Assembly (NCBI GenBank): GCA_040776985.1
Contig: JAXGZL010000002.1
Coordinates: forward strand, 868,001-932,000
From: UBA6115 sp040776985
GTDB lineage: Bacteria > Bacillota > Clostridia > Christensenellales > Aristaeellaceae
DNA length: 64,000 nt
Direction: 5' to 3'
Part shown: positions 8,265-15,607 of the stretch, piece after piece
Position numbering within the stretch: the stretch's first letter is position 1
Layout of the letters: every line of letters begins with the position of its first letter
Position numbers and translations under genes: made by a program
Notes under the pieces: generated by a model
Database searches by the model: none
The model's input: the letters and a program-made list of their open reading frames with translations, nothing else
Told to the model about the DNA's origin: nothing

Positions 8265-9197
8265 TCAGGCCTCTTCCTCCCCTTTCTGACCCTCCAGGGG
8301 GGTGATGATCACCCGGCGGTTGGGGTCTTCCCCTTCCGAATGGGTGGCAATGCCTGACGCGCCCTGCAAGGCGCTGTGCAGAATGCGGCGCTCATAGGGG
8401 TTCATGGGCTCCATCCGAACCCGGCGGCCGGTGCGCCTGGCCCGGTTGGCCATGCGGTTGGCCAGGCGGATCAGGGCGTCCTCACGGCGCTGGCGATAGC
8501 CCTCGCTGTCCAGGTTGACCCGGATGTATTCCTCCCGGTTGTGGTTCACATTCAGGCTGGTCAGGTATTGAAGGGCGTCCAGGGTTTCCCCCCGGCGGCC
8601 GATCAAAATGCCCTGCGGGTCGCCTGCCATCACCACGCGCACGTTCTGCTCCTCGTCCCTGGAAACGGCGACAGACACATGCAGCCCCATCAGCTTGGTC
8701 ACATCCTGCAGGAATTGCTGGGCAATCCCCTCAGGGGTGCCGGGCTCTGCCTGGGGGGCCGGCTCCACCGGCTCGGCGGGGGCAGCTGGCCTGGGCGGGC
8801 GCTTGGCCCGTTCTGGCCTCTCTTCGCTTGACACCTGGGAGACAGGCGCCTGATCCTGGCGCTTCCTGGGCTTGCGCTGACGGGCAGGTTTTTCTGCCGG
8901 TTCTGCTGCCTCCTCCATTTTGGGCGCGGGGGCGGCTTTCTGCCGCTCCTGGCGGCGGGGGGCGGATTTGTCCGCCAGCGCGTCCTTGAACAGGTCATGG
9001 GCAAGCTCCATGCCTTCATCCGCCTTGTTGGGCGTCAGGCGCACCTTGGCTTCCCGGCTGCCAAAGAAACCGAACAGGCCTTTGGAGCCTTCCTCCAGAA
9101 TCTCTACGCTGACGTCGCCTATGGACAGGCCGCTTTCAGCCAATCCTGCTGATATGGCTTCTTCAACCGTGCGACCGGTTGCGATATATTCTCTCAT
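8265..9197 (-). CDS. jag: Jag/KhpB family RNA-binding protein (Jag-N, KH, R3H)
   Basis: A 310-aa protein with three parts. A Jag-N domain (residues 1-60) ends in the signature G-S-K-G-L-F-G-F-F-G. A long low-complexity linker rich in A, P, E, K and R spans about 65-155. A KH domain with the G-R-R-G-E-T-L-D-A-L-Q loop and a C-terminal R3H domain occupy about 160-305. The family binds RNA and affects cell elongation and sporulation-related insertion. It overlaps yidC by 4 bp, the usual gene order. The linker is longer than in many homologues. Confidence 0.93.
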   Translation of the reverse strand: MREYIATGRTVEEAISAGLAESGLSIGDVSVEILEEGSKGLFGFFGSREAKVRLTPNKADEGMELAHDLFKDALADKSAPRRQERQKAAPAPKMEEAAEPAEKPARQRKPRKRQDQAPVSQVSSEERPERAKRPPRPAAPAEPVEPAPQAEPGTPEGIAQQFLQDVTKLMGLHVSVAVSRDEEQNVRVVMAGDPQGILIGRRGETLDALQYLTSLNVNHNREEYIRVNLDSEGYRQRREDALIRLANRMANRARRTGRRVRMEPMNPYERRILHSALQGASGIATHSEGEDPNRRVIITPLEGQKGEEEA

Positions 9198-10261
9198 TGA
9201 ACGGTACCTTCCTGCTTGATCGTGCCTTCCGTCTGCTGCTCCTTCCGGTCAAAGTAGAGGTTGATCATATAGGTCATGCCGGTGGCAATGAGGTTGCTGG
9301 TCACCCAATACAGGGCAAAGCCCGCATTGCTGGTCAGGCAGATATAGACGGAAAACAGGGGAAAGAAATACTTCATGAAGTTGCCCATGCCGGGGGATTG
9401 CGCCCCCTGGGCGCCGGTGGCGGCGGGCTGGGTCTGCCCGGCCATCTGGGGGTTCACCTTGGTCATCACCAGCTGAGACAGGCCAGCCATGATCGGCAGG
9501 ATCAGCCAGCCGTTGTAGCTCTTATAAACAGTGAGGGAGAACAGGAAGAAGTTCATGTTCGCCCAGCCAGGCAGCGGCTGAATCTGGGCCACATAGGCCG
9601 GCATTGCCTGCATGGCGGTCAGGATGTTGGGCAGCACTGCCTTCAGGCTGTCCGCGGTGGTGAAGTCCAGCGCCCCGGTAAAGGTGGGCACCTGGGCCTG
9701 GATGTTCTGCATGATCAGCTCCACCTGGCCCGGCTGCAGGGTGCTGTACACCTTCTGCCAGACGTCGTTGCTGATCATCTGGATGGTCCTGGGATCAGGC
9801 GCCATGGAGGTGAAGAAGCTGTCCGCCATGAAGATGTTTTTCACCCACAGCCAGGACTCGTAGTTGGGCTGCTCCCCGGACAGGAAGGTGAAAACCTGCT
9901 CCACAATCCGCTCATTGGCGATAGCGCGCATGGCGCCAAACATGGCGAAGAGGATGGGCATCTGGATCAGCAGCGGCAGGCAGCCGGACAGCGGGCTGTA
10001 GCGCTCCTTGCGCATGAGCTCCGACTGCTTTTGCTGCAGCTTTGCCCGGTCATTGGCATACTTTTTCTGCAGGGCGTTGAGCTGGGGCTGGATCTTGGCC
10101 ATCTTGCGCATGCCCTTGCGGCTTTGGATGTCAAGGGGCACCAGCACCACGCGGATCAGCAAGGTGAAAATCACAATGGACCAGCCGTGGTTTTGAACAA
10201 CTTGATAGATTCCCTGGATGACTGTCAGAAGCAGGTTGCTGATAGCTTGCACTGAGGTCAA
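9194..10261 (-). CDS. yidC: Membrane protein insertase YidC/Oxa1
   Basis: A 355-aa integral membrane protein that inserts and folds inner-membrane proteins with or without SecYEG. It has the Firmicute architecture: no large periplasmic P1 domain. The first segment lacks a lipobox cysteine. The conserved arginine of the hydrophilic groove is seen in L-L-I-R-V-V-L-V-P-L. A charged coiled loop (M-A-K-I-Q-P-Q-L) and further hydrophobic segments follow, with an insert of about 100 residues in the middle that is longer than in Bacillus. It lies between jag and yidD with overlaps of 4 bp on both sides. Confidence 0.95.
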   Translation of the reverse strand: MTSVQAISNLLLTVIQGIYQVVQNHGWSIVIFTLLIRVVLVPLDIQSRKGMRKMAKIQPQLNALQKKYANDRAKLQQKQSELMRKERYSPLSGCLPLLIQMPILFAMFGAMRAIANERIVEQVFTFLSGEQPNYESWLWVKNIFMADSFFTSMAPDPRTIQMISNDVWQKVYSTLQPGQVELIMQNIQAQVPTFTGALDFTTADSLKAVLPNILTAMQAMPAYVAQIQPLPGWANMNFFLFSLTVYKSYNGWLILPIMAGLSQLVMTKVNPQMAGQTQPAATGAQGAQSPGMGNFMKYFFPLFSVYICLTSNAGFALYWVTSNLIATGMTYMINLYFDRKEQQTEGTIKQEGTVQ

Positions 10262-10497
10262 TTCCTCCTTATTACTGCATCGGGCAATTCCGGCACCGGG
10301 TCATAGCCCCCTTTGTGCAGCGGATGACACCGAAGAATGCGTTTGAACCCCATCCATCCACCTTTAAGCGCGCCGTAGCGCTCAATGGCTGTCATGGCAT
10401 ACTGGGAGCAGGTGGGATAATAGCGGCAGGCGCCAGGCAAATGCGGGCTGATCGCCCGTCTGTAAAAGCTGATGATGGCAAGCATCAGGCGCTTCAT
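10258..10497 (-). CDS. yidD: Membrane protein insertion efficiency factor YidD
   Basis: A 79-aa protein with the family core F-Y-R-R-A-I-S-P, C-R-Y-Y-P-T-C-S-Q-Y-A and a closing G-G-Y-D-P-V-P. It is a small membrane-associated partner of YidC. It overlaps yidC and rnpA by 4 bp each, implying coupled translation. Confidence 0.95.
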   Translation of the reverse strand: MKRLMLAIISFYRRAISPHLPGACRYYPTCSQYAMTAIERYGALKGGWMGFKRILRCHPLHKGGYDPVPELPDAVIRRN

Positions 10498-10829
10498 GGG
10501 TTCTTCCCCATGGCGCCCAGCTTGGTCATCAGCTGGGTCATTTCCCGGCTCATAGTCCAGTAGTCTGCCCTGGCGGCCGCGTCCCGGGCGGCAATCACAT
10601 AATTCCCCCGGCGAAGCTGCGGCATCATCAGGCGGAAACTTTCCCGCAGCCTGCGCTTGATGCGGTTTCTGACCACGGCGCAGCCCACCTTCTTGCTGAC
10701 CGAAAAGCCTGCCTGAAGCCAGCCCGCCTTCACAAAATAGACCACCATGGTCGGGCTGGATGCGCGCTTCCCCTTGCGGTAGACATAGCGGAAATGCCCG
10801 TTGGTTCTGATCCGGTTGGCCCGCTGCAT
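10494..10829 (-). CDS. rnpA: Ribonuclease P protein component
   Basis: A 111-aa basic protein that assists the catalytic RNase P RNA in tRNA 5' processing. The RNR box R-N-R-I-K-R-R-L-R-E-S-F-R is clear, along with the N-terminal F-R-Y-V-Y-R-K-G-K. It lies between yidD and rpmH as in most bacteria. Confidence 0.96.
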   Translation of the reverse strand: MQRANRIRTNGHFRYVYRKGKRASSPTMVVYFVKAGWLQAGFSVSKKVGCAVVRNRIKRRLRESFRLMMPQLRRGNYVIAARDAAARADYWTMSREMTQLMTKLGAMGKNP

Positions 10830-10921
10830 CTCCTCACCCGCCTTTCCCGCAAGTAAAACCCGCCCTCTTACACAGGATTGCCATCAGATGGGCGGGTTAA
10901 GCGCGCATAAGGGAAATAGTC

Positions 10922-11056
10922 TTAGGCCGACAGGACCTTGCGACCCCTGCGGCGGCGGGCAGCCAGCACACGGCGGCCATTTTTGGTGGACATCCGTGCG
11001 CGGAAGCCATGCTCCTTGCTGCGCTGGCGTTTCTTAGGCTGATACGTGCGAATCAT
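10922..11056 (-). CDS. rpmH: 50S ribosomal protein L34
   Basis: A 44-aa protein read on the minus strand: starts M-I-R-T-Y-Q-P-K-K-R, then H-G-F-R-A-R-M-S-T-K-N-G-R, ending in a run of arginines and K-V-L-S-A. This is the canonical L34 sequence and length. It is the first gene of the rpmH-rnpA-yidD-yidC-jag run and has a perfect promoter at 11125-11153. In most bacteria dnaA lies just upstream; here an insertion sequence and then an epimerase gene lie there. Confidence 0.97.
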   Translation of the reverse strand: MIRTYQPKKRQRSKEHGFRARMSTKNGRRVLAARRRRGRKVLSA

Positions 11057-11124
11057 CTGTTACACCCCTTCATTCCTCACCGGGCATGCGCCTGAAGCGA
11101 TGCAACCGGAATAATAACCACTTT

Positions 11125-11153
11125 ATTATAGATTGTCATGATTGCCATGTCAA
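11125..11153 (-). promoter_or_regulatory. rpmH: Consensus sigma-A promoter of rpmH
   Basis: On the minus strand TTGACA (11148-11153) and TATAAT (11125-11130) have a 17-bp spacer. The -35 box lies inside the 34-bp direct repeat flanking the neighbouring IS, so the promoter is intact despite the insertion. Confidence 0.88.
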
Positions 11154-11177
11154 GATCCAGGCTATAAAACATGCACT
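11144..11177. repeat. 34-bp direct repeat, left copy (IS target duplication)
   Basis: Identical over 34 bp to 12246-12279 and directly abutting the left end of the IS. Includes the rpmH -35 box. Confidence 0.85.
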
Positions 11178-12245
11178 TGTAGGAGTACCATACATATTGG
11201 ACAGCGAGGCAGAAAGGAGGCGTAAAGGAAGAGAAAGGGTTCAAATCGGTTAGAATGTTGTTGCTCAACAACTTCAACGAAAGGAACTCTTTCTCCATGA
11301 GCAGTATAACCCAAGACATGAAGTATCGGCAATCTTTGGTCAATTTTGCAGTTAAGTACGGCGCTGGCAAAGCATCCAGGAAGTACAATCGGGCACGGTC
11401 ATATGTGTATTTTTGGTTGAGTCGTTACGACGGGACACTGGAATCCCTGGCTTGCAGATCACGCAGGCCCCACAGCCATCCTAACCAGCACACCGCACAG
11501 GAAATCGCACTGCTGCGAAACATGTGCCGAAGAAACCCCAGGCTGGGCAGGGTAGAGCTGTGGTGCAGGCTAAGGAAACGAGGATATACAAGGTCATTGA
11601 GTGGCCTCTACCGCATCCTCCACAAGCTCCATCTGCAACCAAAGCCAAAGAAGAAGATCTACAAGCCAAAGCCGTATCAGCAGATGACCTATCCGGGTGA
11701 GCGCATCCAAATCGATGTTAAAATCGTTCCAAAGGCCTGTAAAGTAGGCGAAGCAGCCAATGAGCGCCTGGTACAATACACAGCCATCGACGAGTTCACC
11801 CGCTTGCGCTACCTAAAGGCCTACATGGAGCAAAACACGTATTCTTCCAAGGACTTCCTGCTCAGTTTGGTTCCCTACTATCTCAAGAGAGGAATCGAGA
11901 TCCAATGCATCCAAACTGACAATGGGCTTGAGTTTACCAATCGCTTGGCCAGCAATCAGACTTCTCGGATGACCGCCTTTGAATTGGCGGCACAGACGCT
12001 GGGCATTAAACTGAAGCATATCCGCCCTTATACGCCCAGGCATAACGGTAAAGTTGAACGAAGTCACAGGGAAGACCAAAAGAGATTCTACAGTAACCGA
12101 ACCTTCTATTCATTCGAAGATTTTGCCAGGCAGCTCGCTGCCTGGCAACCCCGGAGCAACCAGCTCCCGATGAGACCCCTGGGCTTCCTCTCCCCAGTGG
12201 AGTTCCTGAAAGTACACACTGTCCAACATGTTTGACTAACCTACA
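11178..12245 (+). mobile_element. Insertion sequence, IS481/IS1202-like, 1068 bp
   Basis: Ends are defined by 27-bp imperfect terminal inverted repeats (11178-11204 and 12219-12245), both starting TGTAGG and both containing TTGGACAG, with about 20 of 27 positions matching. It carries one DDE transposase gene. Flush 34-bp direct repeats on both sides look like a target duplication; this is far longer than the usual IS481 duplication and closer to what is reported for IS1202-type elements. Exact family needs a search of the transposase. Confidence 0.85.
11255..12235 (+). CDS. DDE transposase with integrase core (IS481/IS1202-like)
   Basis: A 326-aa transposase. An N-terminal helix-turn-helix region (about 20-110) precedes an rve-type catalytic core. 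The first Asp is in I-Q-I-D-V, the second in I-Q-T-D-N-G-L-E-F, and the Glu in H-N-G-K-V-E-R-S-H-R. The stop codon lies inside the right terminal repeat. The first ATG at 11255 has a poor ribosome binding site; ATG 11297, after GAAAGGA, is a possible alternative that would drop 14 residues. The gene appears intact, so the element may be active. Confidence 0.88.
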   Translation: MLLLNNFNERNSFSMSSITQDMKYRQSLVNFAVKYGAGKASRKYNRARSYVYFWLSRYDGTLESLACRSRRPHSHPNQHTAQEIALLRNMCRRNPRLGRVELWCRLRKRGYTRSLSGLYRILHKLHLQPKPKKKIYKPKPYQQMTYPGERIQIDVKIVPKACKVGEAANERLVQYTAIDEFTRLRYLKAYMEQNTYSSKDFLLSLVPYYLKRGIEIQCIQTDNGLEFTNRLASNQTSRMTAFELAAQTLGIKLKHIRPYTPRHNGKVERSHREDQKRFYSNRTFYSFEDFARQLAAWQPRSNQLPMRPLGFLSPVEFLKVHTVQHV

Positions 12246-12279
12246 GCCATGTCAAGATCCAGGCTATAAAACATGCACT
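12246..12279. repeat. 34-bp direct repeat, right copy (IS target duplication)
   Basis: Identical to 11144-11177 and directly abutting the right end of the IS. It duplicates the rpmH -35 hexamer but has no -10 box at the right distance. Confidence 0.85.
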
Positions 12280-12311
12280 ATGAGGAGTGGTATTCTCAAT
12301 CTGTCCTGGTA

Positions 12312-13325
12312 CTATTTGAAGCTCAGCATCCCCTCCGCCTTCAGCCATTCCATGGTGTCCTTCATGGTTTGCCGGAAAGGGCGGGGGGTGAAGCCCAGGT
12401 CTTTTCTGGCTTTGGCGGAGCTGAAGTGGCTGTTGGTGTTGATGGTAAACAGGGAATAGCGGCTGAAAACCGCCTTCCTTTTTGTAATTTTATAATACAG
12501 GGTGATAAAGGGCAGAACCAGCCTGGCAATCCACAGTGGACAGATCATGGTGACCGGTTTTCTGCCGGTGATTTTCGCGAATTCCTGCAGGATGTCCCAG
12601 ACGGAGACATACTCCCCTGCCAGTACATAGTCTTCCCCCGCCAGGTCTCTTTCAGCCAATGTGAGGATAATGTCCGCCACATCCCGCACGTCCACAAAGT
12701 TATAGCCACCCTTGACCGCCATGGGGATACGTCCGGCTGCATAATCAATAAACAGTTGGGTGAAATTGCCCCTGGCATAGTCCCCCGGGCCGCTCATGCC
12801 AGCCGGATAGAGGATGTTCAGGCGCAGGCCTTCCTTTTCCCGCATGTCCATCAGCCGGGCACAGGCCTCCGCCTTGGTCTTGGCATAATAGCCCTGCACA
12901 CTTTCCGGATCTGTTCTCACAGGCTCCGCCATCTCCTGGTTGCCGGAAAGCTCTGTGATGGCGTGCACAGAGGCGGCATAGATCATTTGCTTGACCTGCG
13001 GGTGCAGGCAGCGCCTGGCAACCGCAAGGGTTCCTTCCACATTGACCCGATAGGTGAGGGGCTCCGGCTCCATGCTCATGGAGATGATGCCAGCGCAATG
13101 CAGCACAACGGCCTCATCTTCCGGCTCCAGCCGGAAAAGCCGGTCCAGATCCTCCGCCTTGGTGATGTCGCCTGTAACAATCTCCATCCCTGGGGGCAGG
13201 TGTTTGGCGACATTATCCCCCGGCAAAACCAGCCCGCGCACCCGCTCCTTTTTCTCAAGCAAACGGGTCACCAGGTGGTTTCCTAAAAAGCCGGTTGCAC
13301 CGGTTACCAGATAAATCCGAGACAT
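12312..13325 (-). CDS. NAD(P)-dependent epimerase/dehydratase (extended SDR)
   Basis: A 337-aa extended short-chain dehydrogenase/reductase. The N terminus has the Rossmann dinucleotide motif T-G-A-T-G-F-L-G-N-H, the catalytic Y-A-K-T-K (YxxxK) is mid-protein and an upstream S-V-H supplies the serine. It resembles the dihydroflavonol-reductase/nucleoside-sugar epimerase branch; the substrate cannot be told. The start ATG at 13325 follows AAGAAGGG. The frame remains open far upstream, but that part overlaps the divergent regulator gene and was rejected. The divergent TetR-type gene probably controls it through the shared 139-bp promoter region. Confidence 0.85.
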   Translation of the reverse strand: MSRIYLVTGATGFLGNHLVTRLLEKKERVRGLVLPGDNVAKHLPPGMEIVTGDITKAEDLDRLFRLEPEDEAVVLHCAGIISMSMEPEPLTYRVNVEGTLAVARRCLHPQVKQMIYAASVHAITELSGNQEMAEPVRTDPESVQGYYAKTKAEACARLMDMREKEGLRLNILYPAGMSGPGDYARGNFTQLFIDYAAGRIPMAVKGGYNFVDVRDVADIILTLAERDLAGEDYVLAGEYVSVWDILQEFAKITGRKPVTMICPLWIARLVLPFITLYYKITKRKAVFSRYSLFTINTNSHFSSAKARKDLGFTPRPFRQTMKDTMEWLKAEGMLSFK

Positions 13326-13363
13326 TGTATCCCTTCTTTCAGCATGCCGACTGCCAGGTGCGG

Positions 13364-13392
13364 TTGACAATTCGATATTCTTATCATAGAAT
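13364..13392 (+). promoter_or_regulatory. Promoter of the TetR-family gene
   Basis: TTGACA (13364-13369), a 17-bp spacer, then TAGAAT (13387-13392). It overlaps the promoter reading the other way. Confidence 0.65.
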
Positions 13393-13411
13393 ACAGCATA
13401 GTATTGTGCAA
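13383..13411 (-). promoter_or_regulatory. Promoter of the epimerase gene
   Basis: On the minus strand TTGCAC (13406-13411), 17 bp, TATGAT (13383-13388). Face-to-face with the regulator promoter. Confidence 0.6.
13390..13405. promoter_or_regulatory. Candidate TetR operator palindrome
   Basis: AATAC-N6-GTATT lies across the spacer and -10 zone of both divergent promoters, the right place for a repressor acting on both genes. Confidence 0.45.
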
Positions 13412-13463
13412 TCATCAATTGAATCACAAGTGGTAATATCAGAACGAATGAGAGGAAAGTATC

Positions 13464-14063
13464 GTGCCAAAGAACACTTTGAACGGAAAAGTACAGCGCA
13501 AGGAAAACAGAAGGGTGCGGTATACCCGGATGGCCCTCCGGGAGACCCTGCTGTCCCTCCTCCAGCAATATCCGCTGAATAAAATTACCGTTTCCCGCAT
13601 CTGCGAACAGGCGGATGTCAACCGCAGCACCTTCTACCTTTATTACAAGGATGCCTATGACCTGCTGGACCAGATTGAGACCGAGCTGTATGAGCAGATC
13701 TCCCAGGCGCTTGAAGGCACCAGCTACATGCTGCCCAATGTGGAAATGCTGCAGCGCATCTACGAGATCATCTACAAAAACCGGGATCTGTGCCGCATCC
13801 TCTTTGGCGAGTTCGGCGACAAGGTCTTCCTGCGCAAGGTGGGCAACATCCATAAGGACCAGATGATGCGCGAATGGCGCAAGCTGGGCAAAAACCTGGA
13901 TGAAACCACCCTGTCCTACCTGCACACCTTCGCAGCCTACACCAACATCGGCGTGATGGAAAGATGGATTGCCAGCGACTTCCACGAAACCCCCGCCCAG
14001 TTGGCCTCCCTGGTCAACAAGATGCTGACCAACGGCATCTCCGCCTTCCTCCCCACGCGCTGA
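13464..14063 (+). CDS. TetR/AcrR family transcriptional regulator
   Basis: A 199-aa regulator. The N-terminal TetR DNA-binding domain (about 20-75) has the recognition pattern I-T-V-S-R-I-C-E-Q-A-D-V-N-R-S-T-F-Y-L-Y-Y-K-D. The C-terminal ligand region resembles the TetR_C-type domain found in Bacillota regulators of the DhaS/YfiR sort. The start is GTG 13464, behind GAGAGGAAAG. It is divergent from the epimerase gene with overlapping promoters, suggesting local control; ligand unknown. A terminator follows. Confidence 0.88.
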   Translation: MPKNTLNGKVQRKENRRVRYTRMALRETLLSLLQQYPLNKITVSRICEQADVNRSTFYLYYKDAYDLLDQIETELYEQISQALEGTSYMLPNVEMLQRIYEIIYKNRDLCRILFGEFGDKVFLRKVGNIHKDQMMREWRKLGKNLDETTLSYLHTFAAYTNIGVMERWIASDFHETPAQLASLVNKMLTNGISAFLPTR

Positions 14064-14084
14064 TCCCTAATATAACCTTAAGCA

Positions 14085-14116
14085 AACCGCTGAACCATCA
14101 TTGGCCCAGCGGTTTT
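14085..14116 (+). terminator. Terminator after the TetR gene
   Basis: Stem AACCGCTG / CAGCGG-TT with a 14-nt loop, then TTTTC. Confidence 0.6.
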
Positions 14117-14127
14117 CGCCTTCTTCC

Positions 14128-14155
14128 CCCGCTAAAACCCGCAGGTTTTGGCGGG
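14128..14155. repeat. 12-bp stem hairpin
   Basis: CCCGCTAAAACC and GGTTTTGGCGGG pair around a CGCA loop with one T-G pair. It lies between two other terminator-like hairpins, without a T tract of its own. Confidence 0.5.
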
Positions 14156-14182
14156 AAAAGGAGGAGCAAGGAAGCGGTACGA

Positions 14183-14216
14183 AAAACCGGGAGCCCAGCA
14201 AGGGTCTCCCGGTTTT
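14183..14216 (-). terminator. Bidirectional terminator after tRNA-Pro(GGG)
   Basis: AAAACCGGGAG and CTCCCGGTTTT pair perfectly, giving T tracts on both strands. Related sequence follows the second tRNA-Pro at 59192-59228. Confidence 0.8.
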
Positions 14217-14241
14217 GAGTGGAGCGGACTTTGCTCCGACG

Positions 14242-14318
14242 TGGTCTGGGTGAGAGGATTCGAACCTCCGGCCTCTTGAACCCCATTCAAGCACGCTACC
14301 AAACTGCGCCACACCCAG
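14242..14318 (-). tRNA. tRNA-Pro (anticodon GGG)
   Basis: A 77-nt cloverleaf with encoded CCA. Acceptor CTGGGTG pairs with CACCCAG, discriminator A; the anticodon stem CTTGA / TCAAG frames loop ATGGGGT, giving GGG. D arm GCGCAGTTTGGTAGCG and T arm GGAGGTTCGAATCCTC are canonical. Confidence 0.96.
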
Positions 14319-14321
14319 GAA

Positions 14322-14375
14322 TTGCGCCTTCAATGGCGCAAAGCGAATATTAGCACTGCTTCAGGATAATGTCAA
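14322..14375 (-). promoter_or_regulatory. tRNA-Pro promoter and leader hairpin
   Basis: On the minus strand TTGACA (14370-14375), 17 bp, TAATAT (14347-14352). Between promoter and tRNA a perfect hairpin TTGCGCC / GGCGCAA (14322-14341) lies in the pre-tRNA leader. Confidence 0.75.
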
Positions 14376-14401
14376 GTCAATAAGGAATCTTTTTTACCCG
14401 T

Positions 14402-15547
14402 TTATCCCTTTGCGTTCCCTGCGTCCAGGGACATTGTGTACAACCGGTAGGTGCGGTAGTGCTGGCCGCCTGCCAGCAGGGTGTTGTTGATGGATACCTG
14501 ATGGGTCTCGTCCACCGGGGAGCCTTCCACCCGCTTGATACCCAGGCGCTTGACGCCCTTCACCGCCTCCGCCAGCATCAGGGCGTTCACCGCCATGTTC
14601 TGGTATTCCGGCACCACGAACTGCATCGGGCAGCGGGTGGCCTCAATGCGGCCGCTCTTGAGCACCCGCTTCAGCCAGTTCAAGGGCGTCCTGCGCCCAT
14701 CAGTGCCTTTCAAGACCGGTGAGGAATCCAGAAAGCCGATTACACAGCCGATGGGCCTGTCATCCGCATAGGCCAGCACCGCCAATTCTGTTCTCAGATA
14801 GGGGCGGATGCGCCTGAACAGCTGCAGCAGGTCGTCCGGCGTGGGCAACATGGTGCCGGCGTCCTCCGGCGTCGCCTCGCAGATGACGGTGGAAATGTCC
14901 TGGGCCACCCGGGCCAGATTGCTTTTGGCAAAATCCACATGCTCAATCTGAAAGCCAAAGCGCTTCCGGATGCGGTCCCCCATCGCCATGATGCGCTCCA
15001 CCGGCACATCCTCAATCGGGATGTCGTAGGCCAGATAGTCCCTGCCCTTTTTGAAGCCGTAGTGCTCCAGCATCCGGGGCAGATAGGGCTGGTTGTATGG
15101 ATTTTCCATCACCGGGAGCCCGTCAAAGCCATCCACCAGGATGCCGATGGACAGGATGTCATAGCGGGGCGGGATGGGGCCCACCACCTCTTTCACCCCG
15201 TGGTCCTTCAGGAATCCGATGGCCGCGTCCAGGGCGGAGCGGGCATAGTCATCATTGTCGTAGCTGTCAAACAGGCTGATATAGCCATAAGGGGTGCCTT
15301 CCTTGCCGTGCTGGCGAAGCGCGATGCCGGCCAGCACCCTGGCCACCGGCTTTTCATGGTCATACACCAGGAAAAAGCGCTGGATGCCCTGGGCAAACAG
15401 CTCATTGTCCCTGCCCATCAGGCTTTTTAACAGGTCATGGCGCTTGGGCGGCACCCAGTTGCTGTCCTCCTTATAGATGTCAAAGGGCAGCTGGATAAAC
15501 GGCTTCAGTTCCTTTTTCGTGGGTTTCAGTATGTCAACATGAATCAT
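14402..15547 (-). CDS. GNAT-fold protein of the YghO-like family
   Basis: A 381-aa cytosolic protein whose N terminus (I-Q-L-P-F-D-I-Y-K, then W-V-P-P) matches the YghO-like group of predicted N-acetyltransferases. That group carries two acetyltransferase-like halves and lacks a defined substrate. A conserved G-P-I-P-P-R-Y-D segment and a C-terminal G-S-P-V-D-E-T-H region with long-range hydrophobic strands fit the family. It stands alone between tRNA-Pro and ysxC with its own promoter (TTGTAA-17-TATAAT). Acetyltransferase activity is inferred; catalytic function is not known. Confidence 0.7.
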   Translation of the reverse strand: MIHVDILKPTKKELKPFIQLPFDIYKEDSNWVPPKRHDLLKSLMGRDNELFAQGIQRFFLVYDHEKPVARVLAGIALRQHGKEGTPYGYISLFDSYDNDDYARSALDAAIGFLKDHGVKEVVGPIPPRYDILSIGILVDGFDGLPVMENPYNQPYLPRMLEHYGFKKGRDYLAYDIPIEDVPVERIMAMGDRIRKRFGFQIEHVDFAKSNLARVAQDISTVICEATPEDAGTMLPTPDDLLQLFRRIRPYLRTELAVLAYADDRPIGCVIGFLDSSPVLKGTDGRRTPLNWLKRVLKSGRIEATRCPMQFVVPEYQNMAVNALMLAEAVKGVKRLGIKRVEGSPVDETHQVSINNTLLAGGQHYRTYRLYTMSLDAGNAKG

Positions 15548-15578
15548 CCCGGTATCCTCCGTTCATCCGTTTGAAAAA

Positions 15579-15607
15579 ATTATACCATCAAGCCCAGATC
15601 TTTACAA
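15579..15607 (-). promoter_or_regulatory. Promoter of the YghO-like gene
   Basis: On the minus strand TTGTAA (15602-15607), 17 bp, TATAAT (15579-15584), abutting the ysxC stop codon. Confidence 0.6.

Noticed and set aside
11144..11177. 34-bp repeat as a dif-like XerCD site, because some IS1202-type elements insert next to dif
   Set aside because: It lacks the two 11-bp arms and the TTATGTTAA-like XerD half; its clear content is the rpmH -35 box.
13326..13985. N-terminal extension of the epimerase frame
   Set aside because: It runs antisense through the TetR gene and lies upstream of the promoter; the Rossmann motif begins right after ATG 13325.
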